From the NCBI GenBank assembly GCA_029255685.2, contig CM055312.2:67064292-67128291 (forward strand): a DNA stretch of 64,000 nt, read 5' to 3'. Under the pieces are notes generated by a model that had not been told where the DNA came from, made no database searches, and worked only from the letters and a program-made list of their open reading frames with translations. Position numbers and translations under genes: made by a program. Source of the DNA: Silene conica. Taxonomy: Eukaryota; Streptophyta; Magnoliopsida; Caryophyllales; Caryophyllaceae. The stretch's first letter is position 1; the number at the start of each line of letters is the position of its first letter. Below are positions 22,749 to 33,935 of this stretch, in pieces.

Positions 22749-23114
22749 CTAGGTAGCACGGACACTTCTCCTAATTAGTCGTCCCGTGTCCGACACTCGG
22801 ACACCCGACACTCGTTGAACACATGTCTAAACATATTATAGTTTAGATGACTAATAAAATTTTAACAAAGATCGAGTAAAAGATGAATTTGGGTGGAAAA
22901 ATTAGAATTAGTTATAATAAATATCGAATTGTACATTTACTTGTTTTGATTTAGCTTCAAATGCATGATAAAAATAAAATTATACGTTATTTATAACTAT
23001 AAAATATACATTTAATTATATTTAACTGCCGTGTCCCGTGTCCTATATTTCATGGTTTGCCGTGTCTCGTGTCCGTGTCGTGTTCGTATCCGTGTCCGTT
23101 TTGGTGCTACCTAG
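22749..23114. mobile_element. hAT-type MITE with GTGTCCGACAC repeats, copy 2
   Basis: A 366-bp element starting CTAGGTAGCACGGACAC and ending GTCCGTTTTGGTGCTACCTAG, flanked by a perfect 8-bp duplication, TTCTCAAG (22741-22748 and 23115-23122). Its ends and its CGTGTCC/GTCCGACAC motif clusters match 16993-17458, while the middle is shorter. It lies about 700 bases upstream of the phosphatase start codon. Confidence 0.88.
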
Positions 23115-23329
23115 TTCTCAAGTTCTGAAGAAAGACACGTTCATAAATAACCGGCTTATAATTGCCGGTCCAAGCGCTTGAAAATCAATGACGTGATTAA
23201 TATAATCAAGAAATCCAACGAAATTATTATAAACCACAAAAAATAATATTCATGCAACTATTTTCCAAAAATCCACAACTTCCCGTAATAATTAATTAAT
23301 TAATAAATTAAATTAAATTAAAATAATTC

Positions 23330-23345
23330 CCACTTTATATACTTT
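23330..23345 (+). promoter_or_regulatory. Candidate TATA box of the phosphatase gene
   Basis: TTTATATAC lies in a CT-rich upstream region about 480 bases before the ATG and before a CT-rich probable leader. It is inferred from sequence and position only. Confidence 0.35.
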
Positions 23346-23460
23346 GCCAATTTATCTGTCTTCCTCTTTCTCAAAATCTCTATAAACTTCGTCTTTAATT
23401 GCCACCAAAAAGAGGGCTCCTTTTCTCAGGTTCTCTCTCTTCCTCACTCTTTATCTATTT

Positions 23461-23790
23461 GTAAATATTTTTACAGAGGATATACGTTAGAAAAACCGTT
23501 ATGATTATATAGGTTTTGGATACATATTAATTATATATGTATCATGTATGTGGTTGGTGTACTTATTGTGGGTTTTGGTTATTGAATTCAAGAGATTGAG
23601 CTGATCCTAATTTGATTTAAAAGTGATTTAGATTGATTAATCTGGTTAAAGGGTTTTCTGGGTCTTTGATAATTTCTTTGATTAGGGTCTTAATTTATTG
23701 GAAATGCAATAAATTTTGAAGCTAATAAAAGTTGGTTCTTGCTTATAATCTGGGAAATTAGATTGAGCTTAATTGGTGTTTAATTATTAG
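23461..23790 (+). other. Candidate intron in the phosphatase 5' leader
   Basis: GTAAATATT at 23461 and a T-rich tract ending TTATTAG at 23790 bound 330 bases of U-rich sequence just before the start codon region. A 5'-leader intron is common in plant housekeeping genes. This is a prediction from splice signals; transcripts would settle it. Confidence 0.45.
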
Positions 23791-23813
23791 GGTTACTAGC
23801 TTAATTGGTTAAA

Positions 23814-24965
23814 ATGGCTGAAGCTGTTGCAACTACGTCTCTTATAGCTCATAGGCCGCCGTATGGCGGCCGGGGTGTGGGGGGTGTTGGTAAAGGGAAG
23901 AATTTTGGTGGGTTTTGCCGGTTTCCGGTGACGGGGTTTATAGGTAGGGGGATTAAAATGGAAAGTAGCATAACAAGGAAGAGAGTTGAGAGGGATTGTA
24001 TGTCAATGGGATCAATTAAAGCACCTCCAAGGGAGTTAACAAAGGAGGCTTATTCGTATAAGGAAAAAGAGCAAATACCCCGAGCTTGGAATTACTACAT
24101 TGAGACCGATAGTGACAGGAAACCAGGGGTGTGGCCCCCTGATAACAAGGCTGATAACCCGTCTTTGCATAATCCGTTGCTTAGACAAGAGAGGTTGGGT
24201 TGTGGGTGGCTAGGTGTTATATTTGAGTGGGAAGGGGTGATCATTGAAGATAATCCTGATCTTGAGGAGCAAGCATGGTTAACTCTTTCGGAAGAGGAAG
24301 GGAAATCACCGCCTCTTGCTTTTGTGTTGAAAAGGTTAGAGGGGATGAAAAATGAGCAGGCAATCTCGGAAGTTCTTTGTTGGTCTAGGGATCAGGGTGA
24401 GATAAGAAGATTGGCTACTAGAAAAGAGGAGATATATCAAAGACTTCAAGGTGGAATCTACCAGTTGAGATCTGGGTCTAGGGAGTTTGTGGATGTTCTT
24501 ATATCGTATGAAATCCCTATGGCATTGGTTTCCACCCGGCCAAGGAAAATATTGGAGGCCGCGATTGGAACTGTCGGGATTGAAGGAGTTTTTAGCGTGA
24601 TTGTGGCTGCTGAGGATGTTTACAGGGGTAAACCTGATCCTGAGATGTTTGTATATGCATCTCAACTTCTAAGTTTCATTCCGGAGAGATGCATCGTGTT
24701 TGGAAACTCAAACCAAACTGTGGAAGCTTCCCATGATGTCCGGATGAAGTGTGTGGCTGTGGCTAGTAAGCATCCTGTATATGAGTTGGGGGCAGCAGAC
24801 CTGGTTGTCCGGCATCTTGATGAGCTGACAGTTGCTGATCTGAAGAATCTAGCAGCAGTCGAGTCACCTGAGTTTCAGTCTGGTGAAGTTGAGTTAGAGA
24901 TGGAGGAAGAAGTTGACGAAGATCGGTATTCGGCCCAGCCAGGAGTGGATGATATTTTCTGGTAG
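23814..24965 (+). CDS. PYRP2: HAD-family hydrolase, PYRP2-like plastid phosphatase of riboflavin synthesis
   Basis: Single-exon frame of 383 residues. The start is ATG 23814; the reading frame extends three codons upstream but without an ATG. The first 60 or so residues are rich in Gly, Arg and Ser and low in acidic residues, like a plastid transit peptide. The HAD core follows from about residue 130. Motif I reads FEWEG (E138, E140) where most HAD phosphatases have Asp-x-Asp. Motif II is VSTRP (S240), motif III has Lys in RGKPDP (K273), and motif IV is FGNSNQ (N298) where acidic residues are usual. The segment EDNPDLEEQAW and the acidic C-terminus match my memory of Arabidopsis At4g11570 (AtPyrP2), reported to dephosphorylate 5-amino-6-(5-phospho-D-ribitylamino)uracil. 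Assignment to that orthologue group is confident; the catalytic details are inference. Confidence 0.85.
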   Translation: MAEAVATTSLIAHRPPYGGRGVGGVGKGKNFGGFCRFPVTGFIGRGIKMESSITRKRVERDCMSMGSIKAPPRELTKEAYSYKEKEQIPRAWNYYIETDSDRKPGVWPPDNKADNPSLHNPLLRQERLGCGWLGVIFEWEGVIIEDNPDLEEQAWLTLSEEEGKSPPLAFVLKRLEGMKNEQAISEVLCWSRDQGEIRRLATRKEEIYQRLQGGIYQLRSGSREFVDVLISYEIPMALVSTRPRKILEAAIGTVGIEGVFSVIVAAEDVYRGKPDPEMFVYASQLLSFIPERCIVFGNSNQTVEASHDVRMKCVAVASKHPVYELGAADLVVRHLDELTVADLKNLAAVESPEFQSGEVELEMEEEVDEDRYSAQPGVDDIFW

Positions 24966-25430
24966 CATTCTCAAAATGTACAGCATGTGTACCCTGTTTC
25001 TATATGTTGGTAAAGATATTGGTTTATTTTCCTTTCTGTGTAAATGTATGACAAAAGGTTAGGAAAATAGAGAGGTAGTCCACATTGGAATTACCTTATA
25101 ATTACCATGTGTATGTTTACGTGTATGTGAATTCTGTTCAATTATAAGTTTGTTTTACTACAATTTCCTTCCTTCCTTTGTGTGACTCGGTAAGTCTTGC
25201 CTAAGACGATTAGACGGGATATCTGTCGTAAACCTCAAGACGGGCCAAATTGTATTCTAATGGATTTGTGACTGGAAGATGAATAACAAAGCTTTATTTT
25301 GTTGCTAAGAATGTGAATCTCGGGAAATAATTAGTGAAATTTAAGTATTTAACAAGTAGTTTGTATATATTTGATGGTCATAGTCGATTAATTGGGGCTA
25401 CTTGTGAAGAGTTAAGAACGATTGAACACC
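24966..25430. other. Phosphatase 3' flank
   Basis: AT-rich 3' untranslated and flanking sequence. Around 25190-25250 there is an AAGACG/GACGGGCC-rich stretch like dispersed repeats elsewhere in the window. No gene seen. Confidence 0.5.
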
Positions 25431-25431
25431 T

Positions 25432-27000
25432 AAGAGGGGGAGGGGGTGACCTAGGTGACCTTTTAAAAATTTCTCGATTACTTGTATAAAGTGAAATACA
25501 AGTAACGGCTATTAAGTACTAACTTGAGAAACTTAATGAATAATAAGTTCACAAGAGGTACAGCAGGTCTAAGCAACAATATGAATGACTGTTGCACAGC
25601 ACTGGCAGCGAGATTAGAAAAAGATATGCGAAAGATAAAAATAAGAGTAAACGAATAAACAAACGATGTTTTTAAAAATTGGTTCAGCTCCTACTCCGGA
25701 GCCTACGTCCAACCGTTATTTTATTGCTTGTTTAGAAGTTACTCAACTTAACTAAACCCCTTACAATGAAAATAACTCGCCAACCTACTCCGGTTGCATT
25801 TGCTCAAAGCTACTCCGCTTCAAGACTTAACTCGCCAACCTACTCCGGTTGCATTTGCTCAAAGCTACTCCGCTTCAAGACTTAGACTCAAACTTAAAGC
25901 TACTCCGCTTCAAGAGTTAACTCGCCAACCTACTCCGGTTGCATTTGCTCAAAGCTACTCCGCTTCAAGACTTAGACTCAAACTTAAAGCTACTCCGCTT
26001 CAAGAGTTTAAGAAGTTCTATCTCTGGTTTACATGATCAGAATCTCAAGTGTTCACTTAAGAACGTGGAGATTTACATTTAAGATCTAAACACGAGAATC
26101 ATGGAACAAACTCATTATGTCACAGTGCAGCTTACTGATACATGGAGATATTCAGACCCTTTGAAAACGTTGAAGACTTTAAAAACAGAAATCGTTTTGC
26201 AAAACAAACTTAAAAGATAAACTTTGAAAGCACAAGTTTTGTTTGCAGAAACTCTCAATAAATATTTTGTAAAGCCTTAGGATTGAATAAGACTAAGTGG
26301 TTCCTTTTATAGTACTCAAAACTTGGGTATTACCCAATGTGTACTTGTGTTGTACTTTTATCCATTGGATAATAGCTAGTCCACTTGACAAGTACATGTT
26401 GTTGTTTAGTTTTCATTGGCTCTTGAAAAAGCAAATCTGATTTTCTTTCTTAGTTGTCTTCTAATAAGATGCTTAAGTACTACTTACATTTGAAATGTAA
26501 ACAATTCAAAAACTCTTATTAAATTGCAAGTACGGTACACAACGAGTAAGACGGGTTTTTACGCTTCAACTCGTGCGTACCAAAAGAGAAGACGGTTTTT
26601 CCAGAAAATAGATTTTGGCAATTATTTTTCAGAAAACTAAAACGACTATTTTTCACATTACTCGAAAACATTTTTCTCGTTCTAAAAATCTCCATGCGGT
26701 ACAGACGCAACAGTCTGATGGACTGTTGCATGACTAAGCAATCACTTGACTTTAACAAGAATGTTCCACTTACTTTTACATTTGTGACTTAGGTTACAAA
26801 GGGATTGTTCTTGACTTGTGTTGTTCTTCTTGATCATGTTTGAAACATAATGGATGATCTCTTGTTGCCTTTGTTCTTCAATCCATTTGCTTTGCCTTGA
26901 TTACTCAATTCATGCTACTTAAGAACAAACAATTAATATATACAAGGACTTGTCATCATCAACTAAAATGTTCCAACAACTTGCAACAAATATGAGACAT
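25432..27000. other. Probable retroelement-derived repeat (LTR-like), borders uncertain
   Basis: Begins with TTGAACACCTAAGAGGGGG and contains GGTTCAGCTCCTACTCCGG, an arrangement I associate with dispersed plant LTR repeats. No matching target duplication and no second copy were found, so it may be a solo LTR or a fragment. No protein domain is present. Confidence 0.35.
25772..26010. repeat. Tandem repeat, units of 55 and 90 bases
   Basis: Three copies start AACTCGCCAACCTACTCCGG (near 25774, 25828 and 25918). The second and third are extended by AGACTCAAACTTAAAGC to 90 bases. The copies are almost identical, so the expansion is recent. The chance reading frame through it is not taken as a gene. 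Confidence 0.88.
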
Positions 27001-27174
27001 CCTCGGAACTAACCAAACAAATATGAGACATCAACAACATTTACGATGCCTAACAGCCTCGGCCAATAGGCCATGTTTCGAGGCAAGTCTAGCACCAAAG
27101 TTTGAATGAATGGACGAGCTAATAAACTACGGTGTAATGGTGTATGTCTAATGTGCTAGAATTCTTCCGATTTT

Positions 27175-27303
27175 GTAGAGTGGACGGTTTACAGAGGCGG
27201 AGAGTAACGAGACTGGCTTTGTTTGTGTTTCGGAATATCATCAGTACCATGAGGTAAGGGATGTCTTGAGGAGGATTGTAAGGGGTGAAGAGAGTTGTTG
27301 AAA
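27175..27303 (+). other. Possible orphan terminal exon
   Basis: After a TTTTGTAG acceptor-like site, about 41 codons run open to TGA with protein-like composition: EWTVYRGGESN, then FVCVSEYHQYHEVRDVLRRI. I do not recognise the family and find no upstream exon, so it may be a gene fragment or chance. Confidence 0.25.
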
Positions 27304-27933
27304 CATCAGAAATTCAGAACACTGTTTGCTCAACAGAAGAAGTGCATCATAATTATTCATAATGTGCTCTCTATTTTTTTTTAACGATACATTAGAAACA
27401 AATCATACTGTCCTCATTTTTATCTATATTTCGTATCGAGTTCTTCAGAATTCCGTCTTATTTATGAACATTTCTCCCAACTTCATACTAAAAGACGTGT
27501 TTGGCAAAATAGAGCCGACAAATGTATCAGCTCCCAGAAGAAACTGCACAAGACTACAAGAGCCCCTTGGAATCTTGTACACTCCAATCTCCAAAGATTT
27601 TGATACACATTCGACACTCCAACAAAGGTCATGTGGACAAAAGCGGTACACTAAAAATGAAATGGGAAATCTGTATGGTACCACCGGTCACCAAAGAGAC
27701 TAATAACTGATCGACTTTCAGAGAAAAAAAACATATCTTAAAGTAATGAGGAGCTAAAATACAGGAGCCAAAACAGTTCCATTAATCTTTAAGCAATCAT
27801 AGGCTCAAGAATGGAAACAGTTGAAGTATTTTCTTCTAGGGTTATTTGCCAACACAAGAAACATGAGTATGAAATGAAATGGCGAACATGAACTTTAAAA
27901 AGCAAACTCACTCATGATGCTACACTACAAGCT

Positions 27934-30210
27934 CTAGCATGGACTGCTTCTTCCCTTTTGGGGGCTGATCACTTTTTCGCCCGCCATCAACCTCCCCAAG
28001 ATATCAGCTTGTTTAGTGTTCCCCTCTTCCTTGAGGGTCTTGATTAGACTGTCAATGTTCTTCAGGTCAGTAGGACCTCCTTTACTCGAGATTTTGCACA
28101 ACATGGAGCAAGCATTGAGGGTCTTTCCAGCAGCTAACAGAGAATCCAACACCTTGTCGTAGGTCGAGAAGTCCAAGGTGAAATCCCTCTCCAAAGAAAA
28201 GTCCAAAAGTTTAAAAGCGGCTATGGACTTCCCTTTTTCACTCAAAACTGATAAAAGATGGTCAATGTCCACACTACATCCACTTTGCATTAGTAAGTCG
28301 ATTCTTCCAAACGCCTCCTCAACATGACCTCTCATGAATAGTTTTTCCAGAATGTTTGCTGCCAAGTCCATGTGATCTGTCACTCCCTTCTCCAACATAG
28401 TCTTCATCACCCGACTAGCTGTCTGAACACGTTCATCTTTAAAGAGAGCCTCCATGACCATTCTATACAAAGCTGAATCGGGAGAGTGACCATTCTCAAT
28501 CATGCTATCCAGCACCAATTTAGCATCAGCCGGTTCACCTTTCTCCAGGAAACTACTGACAAGTAGTCTGTAAGAGTCTGCTTCAGATAATACCCCTCTT
28601 TTGATCATTATCTTCTGTATGTCAGAGGCTGCTTCTGGGTTCCCTTCCTTTGAATGCCCGCGAAGAAGATTGTTAAAGGCAATCGGATCCTGGACACCTT
28701 TTTTCATTAGCTGTCGGAAAAGAGTTTCCGCTTTTTCAGTCTTCCCATTATTACACAGATATTCAATGATGGCATTGTACGAAGGGGGTTCCATATCTAG
28801 GGTACTCTGCGGCCTCAATATTATTTCTTTTTTCATCATTTCATCCAACAACTTCACAGCTCGATCATAGGCCTCAGTCTTGCAAAAGTTTTCAATCAAC
28901 ATCCCATAATGCCCAGCTTCAGCCGGAATGCCCAACCTTATCATTGCCTTTAACACATCGTACGCTGCATCTAAGTTGCCTACGTTGCATTGGCAGGCTA
29001 ACAGTTTGAAGAGAATGGAGTTGTCCTTTGGAGGAGTACGCTTCTCCGCCATCTCCTTCAAAACCATCTGAGCCTCAGACATCTTCATAGCATCACACAG
29101 ACCAGTTAACAGTGTCGTGTAAGTATTAGCAATAGGATTAATACCAAAACCTTTCATCTCTTCAAACATCTTAAGTGCCTCCTCTACCTTCCCCGATGAA
29201 AAATAGACCTTAATCATGGTTGTATAACTAATAGCAGTAGGAGTAATGTTTTTACCCTTCATCTCCACAAACAACTTCTCAGCCTCTTCAGTCTTGTTCA
29301 AACGAAAAACCCCATAAATCAACGTATTATAAGTAACGACATCAGGCATAATCCCTCGACTCTTCATATCCTCATAAAACCTATTGGCAGTCCTTACCCG
29401 CTTACAGAGAAAGAACCCCCATAAAAGCAAATTAAAGGTATACGTAGTAGGAACAATCCCTTCCTTAATCATGTGATTATAATACCTCTTGGCCATCATA
29501 TACCTCCCACGACGTAAAATCACCTTAAACAACGTATCATAAGAATCACCAGTCCTCTTAATACCCGCCTCCGCCATTTGCTCAAAAATCTTAACCGATT
29601 CCTGAACAATACCCTTTTTACCATAACTATCAATCAAAACAACAAACATATCCTCGTCCCAGGGGATACCTTTAGCAGGCATATCCATGAAAATGCACCT
29701 AGCAGGATTAAGTTTCCCAGCGCGGCATAATATCACAATAATTTTCATATGGGTGTCTCTAGTATGCTTAAACAAACCGTACTTCTCAACCCACCTAAAG
29801 AACTGTAACGCATTCTCGGATTTTCGGGACTTAGTCAAAACATCTAACACGAGAGATTCATCAAATTTAGACACTAAATTACGTATAGAGTTCTGTAAAC
29901 GAGTAGTCCATTCTCTCTTTGCCATCATTTCAGAAATAATATTCTCTAACTTTTCAGGGTTACGACGCCTACCTTGTCGTTTAGTATGCCTCTGTTGTTG
30001 TTCTTGTTGCTGCTGCTGCTGTTGTTCAGATTCGTTTTCTGGGATTTGTTCGCTTCTGGGGATAGAATCAGTAGATGGTTCGTCATCAATGGGGTTTGCA
30101 TAAGAACAAAAGTGTTTGATTAGATTGATAGCGGATCGATTGGAAAACCCAGGATAAACCCTAGCTTTCAACTTCAAGTGATGCGAAGTTAGACGAGAAA
30201 TGAGAGACAT
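27934..30210 (-). CDS. P-class pentatricopeptide repeat protein, At2g37230-like
   Basis: Intact single-exon frame of 758 residues starting at ATG 30210. The first 40 residues (MSLISRLTSHHLKLKARVYP) are basic and Ser-rich with few acids, a typical mitochondrial targeting sequence. A Gln-rich tract follows at about residues 63-74, then a basic RRRNPEKLE segment. From about residue 150 to 720 there are around 15 PPR units of 35 residues, for example DVVTYNTLIYGVF and NTYTTLLTGLC. There is no E, DYW or SMR domain, so it is P-class. Length and C-terminus resemble Arabidopsis At2g37230 (757 residues as I recall), a member of a group reported with plant mitochondrial ribosomes; that link is from memory. 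It is probably an RNA-binding factor in mitochondria. Lack of introns is usual for the family. Confidence 0.9.
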   Translation of the reverse strand: MSLISRLTSHHLKLKARVYPGFSNRSAINLIKHFCSYANPIDDEPSTDSIPRSEQIPENESEQQQQQQQEQQQRHTKRQGRRRNPEKLENIISEMMAKREWTTRLQNSIRNLVSKFDESLVLDVLTKSRKSENALQFFRWVEKYGLFKHTRDTHMKIIVILCRAGKLNPARCIFMDMPAKGIPWDEDMFVVLIDSYGKKGIVQESVKIFEQMAEAGIKRTGDSYDTLFKVILRRGRYMMAKRYYNHMIKEGIVPTTYTFNLLLWGFFLCKRVRTANRFYEDMKSRGIMPDVVTYNTLIYGVFRLNKTEEAEKLFVEMKGKNITPTAISYTTMIKVYFSSGKVEEALKMFEEMKGFGINPIANTYTTLLTGLCDAMKMSEAQMVLKEMAEKRTPPKDNSILFKLLACQCNVGNLDAAYDVLKAMIRLGIPAEAGHYGMLIENFCKTEAYDRAVKLLDEMMKKEIILRPQSTLDMEPPSYNAIIEYLCNNGKTEKAETLFRQLMKKGVQDPIAFNNLLRGHSKEGNPEAASDIQKIMIKRGVLSEADSYRLLVSSFLEKGEPADAKLVLDSMIENGHSPDSALYRMVMEALFKDERVQTASRVMKTMLEKGVTDHMDLAANILEKLFMRGHVEEAFGRIDLLMQSGCSVDIDHLLSVLSEKGKSIAAFKLLDFSLERDFTLDFSTYDKVLDSLLAAGKTLNACSMLCKISSKGGPTDLKNIDSLIKTLKEEGNTKQADILGRLMAGEKVISPQKGRSSPC

Positions 30211-30419
30211 TTGGTTTGATTTGGTTTTGTTAATGTTGTTAAAGGGATTAACGGTTCAAGAAGTAAGAAAGAGATGGAGATTGAAGTTGAAGATTCAGAG
30301 TTTGAGAGCTTCCATTGGAGACTGCTTCTCTTTCCTGGGTTTTTGTTTAGTTTTTTATTTAGAGAAACAAGGGTTTAGATGATGATGACGACTGACGACG
30401 ATGGTTGTTTACTGATTTA

Positions 30420-31508
30420 GGCCTAATTTTAATGGGTCACTTGTAGATTCGAATTGTATCTAAGCCCATTTTTCTCATAAAACTACTTCATAAGTCATAA
30501 CCAACACCTTAAATAGATTACTCCGTCCCATTGGCTTCCTTAAGGTTAAATTATTGACGGTCTTGAGACGATACTTTGTAAGTCTCAAGCTAAAATTCCT
30601 TCAATTTTACCACTAATTTACTCGAATCTTGAGAAAGTATTTTACCACTAATCTACTCGAATTTTGAGGAAGTCAGGGTAAGATGACTTACCTGAGTCAG
30701 TCTTGAGTAGAGTCTTGAAATCCAAGACTCAAGTTAAAACTCTACAGAAGTCTTGACCCCACCGTTTCATATATGACAACCAATAAATGACTACCATGGG
30801 TTAAAGTATTATTATTTTCCTTTTTTATCTAAAATCTTATAATAAAAGTGTGGTGGAAAAGTAGAGTCTGAGGTGGGTCTGATGGCTAATGTATAAAATC
30901 CGAGGTGAATCTGAGGTGGGTCTGAACAATAAAATAATAATAAAAGTTAGTGAAAAACTGATGTGTCATAGTTTTAAGACGTTGGTGAGTCTTATTGATA
31001 ATGTTACCCTTAAGCCGAGTCTTGGAAATCCAAGACTCTCTTTAAGACTTTGGTGGGTCTTGACCCACTAAAAGTATTATTAATAAGTATGTGAAACGAA
31101 AAAGTGAAATGGAAAAGTATAAAAGTAATATTAATAAGTATGTGAAACGAAAAATTGAAATGGAGAAGTAGGGTCTGAGACTCTGAGGTGAGTCTGACGG
31201 ATAATACATAAAGTTTTGGCTGACTTTGAGGTGGGTATAAACAATAAAGAAATAATAAAAGTTATTAAAAAGATGATGTGCCAGAGTTTTAAAACTTTAG
31301 AGAGTCTTACAAATAATGTTACCCTAACAATAAGATGGGTGATCTCAACTCAAATAAGGGTCCCTTTGATATAAAATGAGCCAATAAAATAATAAAAGCA
31401 TATTGTGTACCATTTTATACATTATACAAGCACAATTTATTTTTTATGGTGATTTTAATAAGTCTAAATCAATGGAAAGAAACTAGAGTGGTATCGAGAC
31501 AAGTGAAA
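30420..31508. repeat. Repeat-rich intergenic stretch with GAGGTGGGTCTGA units
   Basis: The segment about 30845-31015 and the segment about 31160-31325 are imperfect copies: GTAGAGTCTGAGG / GTAGGGTCTGAG, GGTGGGTCTGAACAATAAA / GGTGGGTATAAACAATAAA, and a shared ending ATAATGTTACCCT. A related CAAGACTC-rich stretch precedes them at 30560-30770. The structure suggests a tandemly duplicated MITE, but I could not define ends. Confidence 0.5.
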
Positions 31509-33240
31509 TCCCCTATCTATAAAAGGAAGGAAATTTAAAACATTTTGATTGCTTGTTGAATTTTATAAAAAAAATTGATTTTTATGATTTTTATTGATGC
31601 AAGGTCCACCATGATTTTTATTGATGTAGGGTCTCTCTCCTCCTAATTTTCTATTTTTCTATTAGTTCAATGGTTTATTTCTTTTTTAATTCAATAAATT
31701 CTAAAATCATTAAAATTAATTAACTTTCAATAATCATTAGATCGAGTTCAATAACTTTAATTTTTAAAAAACCAACAAGTAAATAGCCGAGAGAATTTAA
31801 TATTCGTCGTCCTTTTGGCTACTGCTAAATACGGTCGCTCATATTAGTCGCTCAAAAACGTAATTTTTGTAGTGCATTTAGATAGTATTACTATTGTTCG
31901 TCGTATAAAGAGCATTATCCATTTGATAATTACCAATATTTTTTAAAATTACAGATTTACCTTTACAACAAAGATAAACAACAAAAAATTTAAATTTATG
32001 AAAAGAGAGTAGCAAAAAATTTTCAAGGTAGTATATTTTGAACACGTATTTTATATCAAATTTAACGAGCAAAAAAATGAAAAAAGTAAATATATAGTAT
32101 ATAAATAATGAAAAAAAATGATAAAAATTGCAACAATAAATACGCAAAATAACAATCCGTATTATATATTTGACAGAAAAAATTAAACTTTTCATTTGAT
32201 TACTTCTCATGTGTTAAACATTAATTAACAATCAATTGCGCAATTTAATTAATCCAAAGAATATTGATGGAATTGTAAAAACATAAATAGGTAATTTATT
32301 GAGTTTGATAACAAAGGTGAGCGTTGTAACGAAGCCCGAATAGATTTTAGGGAGGCGACATAGTAGTTAGATTAAATCCCCTATCTATATAAGGAAGGAA
32401 ATTTAAAACATTTTGATTGGTTGTTGAATTTTATAAAAAAAATTGATTTTTATTGATGTAGGGTCCACCATGATCACCAAGTTAATTAATTAGTCTCTCT
32501 TCTCCTATTTTTCTATTTTTCTATTAATTCAATGGTTTATTTCTTTTTAATTCAATAAATTCTAAAATCATTAGAATTAACTGCCTTTCAATACTCACTA
32601 GATTTCAATAACTTTAATTTTTAAAAAACCAACAAGTAAATAGCCGAGAGAATTTAATATCCGTCTTCCTTTTGGCTACTGCTAAATACGGTCGCTCATA
32701 TAGTCATATTAGTCACTCAAAAACGTAATTTTTGTAGTGCATTTAGATAGTATTACTATTGTTCGTCGTATAAAGAGCATTAATCATTTGATAATTACCA
32801 ATATTTTTTAAAATTACAGATTTACCTTTACAACATAGATAAACAACAAAAATTTTAAATTTATGAAAAGAGAGTAGCAAAAAATTTTAAAGGTAGTATA
32901 TTTTGAACACGTATTTTATATCAAATTTAATGAGCAAAAAAAATGAAAAAAGTAAATATATAATATATAAATAATGAAAAAACGATAAAAATTGCAATAA
33001 TAAATGCGCAAAATAACAATCCGTATTATATATTTGACGGAAAAAATTAAACTTTTCATTTGATTCCTTCTCATGCGTTAAACATTAATTAACAATCAAT
33101 TGAGCAATTTAATTAATCCAAAGAATATTGATGGAATTGTAAAAACATAAAGAAGTAATTTATTGAGTTTGATAACAAAGGTGAGCGTTGTAACGAACCC
33201 CGAATAGATTTTAGAGAGGCGATATAGTAGTTAGATTAAA
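31509..33240 (+). repeat. Direct duplication inside Helitron D
   Basis: Copy 1 is 31509-32376 and copy 2 is 32377-33240. Both start TCCCCTATCTATA and both run to TAGTAGTTAGATTAAA. They share TTTTGGCTACTGCTAAATACG and GTTCGTCGTATAAAGAGCATT with scattered substitutions and small indels, so the duplication is not brand new. Confidence 0.9.
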
Positions 33241-33935
33241 GGAAAAGTAGTGAGGGAGAATTAGAGAGTGAAAAAAAGGCAAAGTTGTGAGTTGAAATGA
33301 GGTTAGGTAGATGTGGAGTTTATCAAATAAACGAACATATAATTTTTCACTTTGTTATATGCTTATATCCCTATATAAAGGTTCACAAATTCTCATTGAA
33401 GACGGGCCAATTCCGTCTCCTTAAGAAGACGGGCCAAAATGTCACTTTTTTGGGGACAACAGGTTTTTTTGGGTAGTTAGAGAGTCGACCAAGAATAATT
33501 AGGTTAATTAGGATAGTAGGAAATTTAGGATTTAAACCATAAGTATAATTTTCAGATTTATACTTATTTTTATTGACTATTTTTCCGTTTTAAGTTTAAA
33601 ATAATTTAATTTCAGCCCCTTAAATATATAGGACAAATATTTTAGTTTTCCTTTACATAATGTTATTGTTTTTTTCTTATCCATCCTACATATATATTTG
33701 ATCTATCTTAAATAAGATTTATTTTTGTTTATCATGTCTATTTTTGTTTATCATGTCGAGCTAATGTGTGTTTTTAATTACGTCCAAGTTAAGCGTATAA
33801 ATTATTTTTACATTTTACATTAGTATAACTGTAATACTAAAATCATATTTTTATTAAATATATATTCACCTTTTTATTCATTTTCAATTTAATAAAATTA
33901 AGCCCGTGCATTTTTTGCACGGACGTAAAACTAGT
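31509..33935 (+). mobile_element. Non-autonomous Helitron D with duplicated 5' segment
   Basis: The 5' end TCCCCTATCTATAAAAGGAAGG at 31509 follows an A. The 3' end has GCCCGTGCA, then TTTGCACGG (hairpin), then CTAGT at 33931-33935, followed by T, as expected for insertion between A and T. A second 5' start occurs at 32377, giving a head-to-tail duplication of about 865 bases. No helicase or other gene is present. The small reading frame on the minus strand at 31878-32210 is AT-rich noise. Confidence 0.75.

Noticed and set aside
25794..26036. 80-residue frame with repeated peptide
   Set aside because: It comes wholly from a tandem DNA repeat and has no plausible start context or homology.
25432..27000. 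A complete LTR retrotransposon
   Set aside because: No second LTR, PBS, polypurine tract or matching target duplication could be found.
27362..27710. Overlapping frames on both strands downstream of the PPR gene
   Set aside because: No domain, overlapping in three frames; likely 3' flank of the PPR gene.
28601..30103. Plus-strand frames at 28601-28870 and 29687-30103
   Set aside because: Antisense shadows of the PPR coding region.
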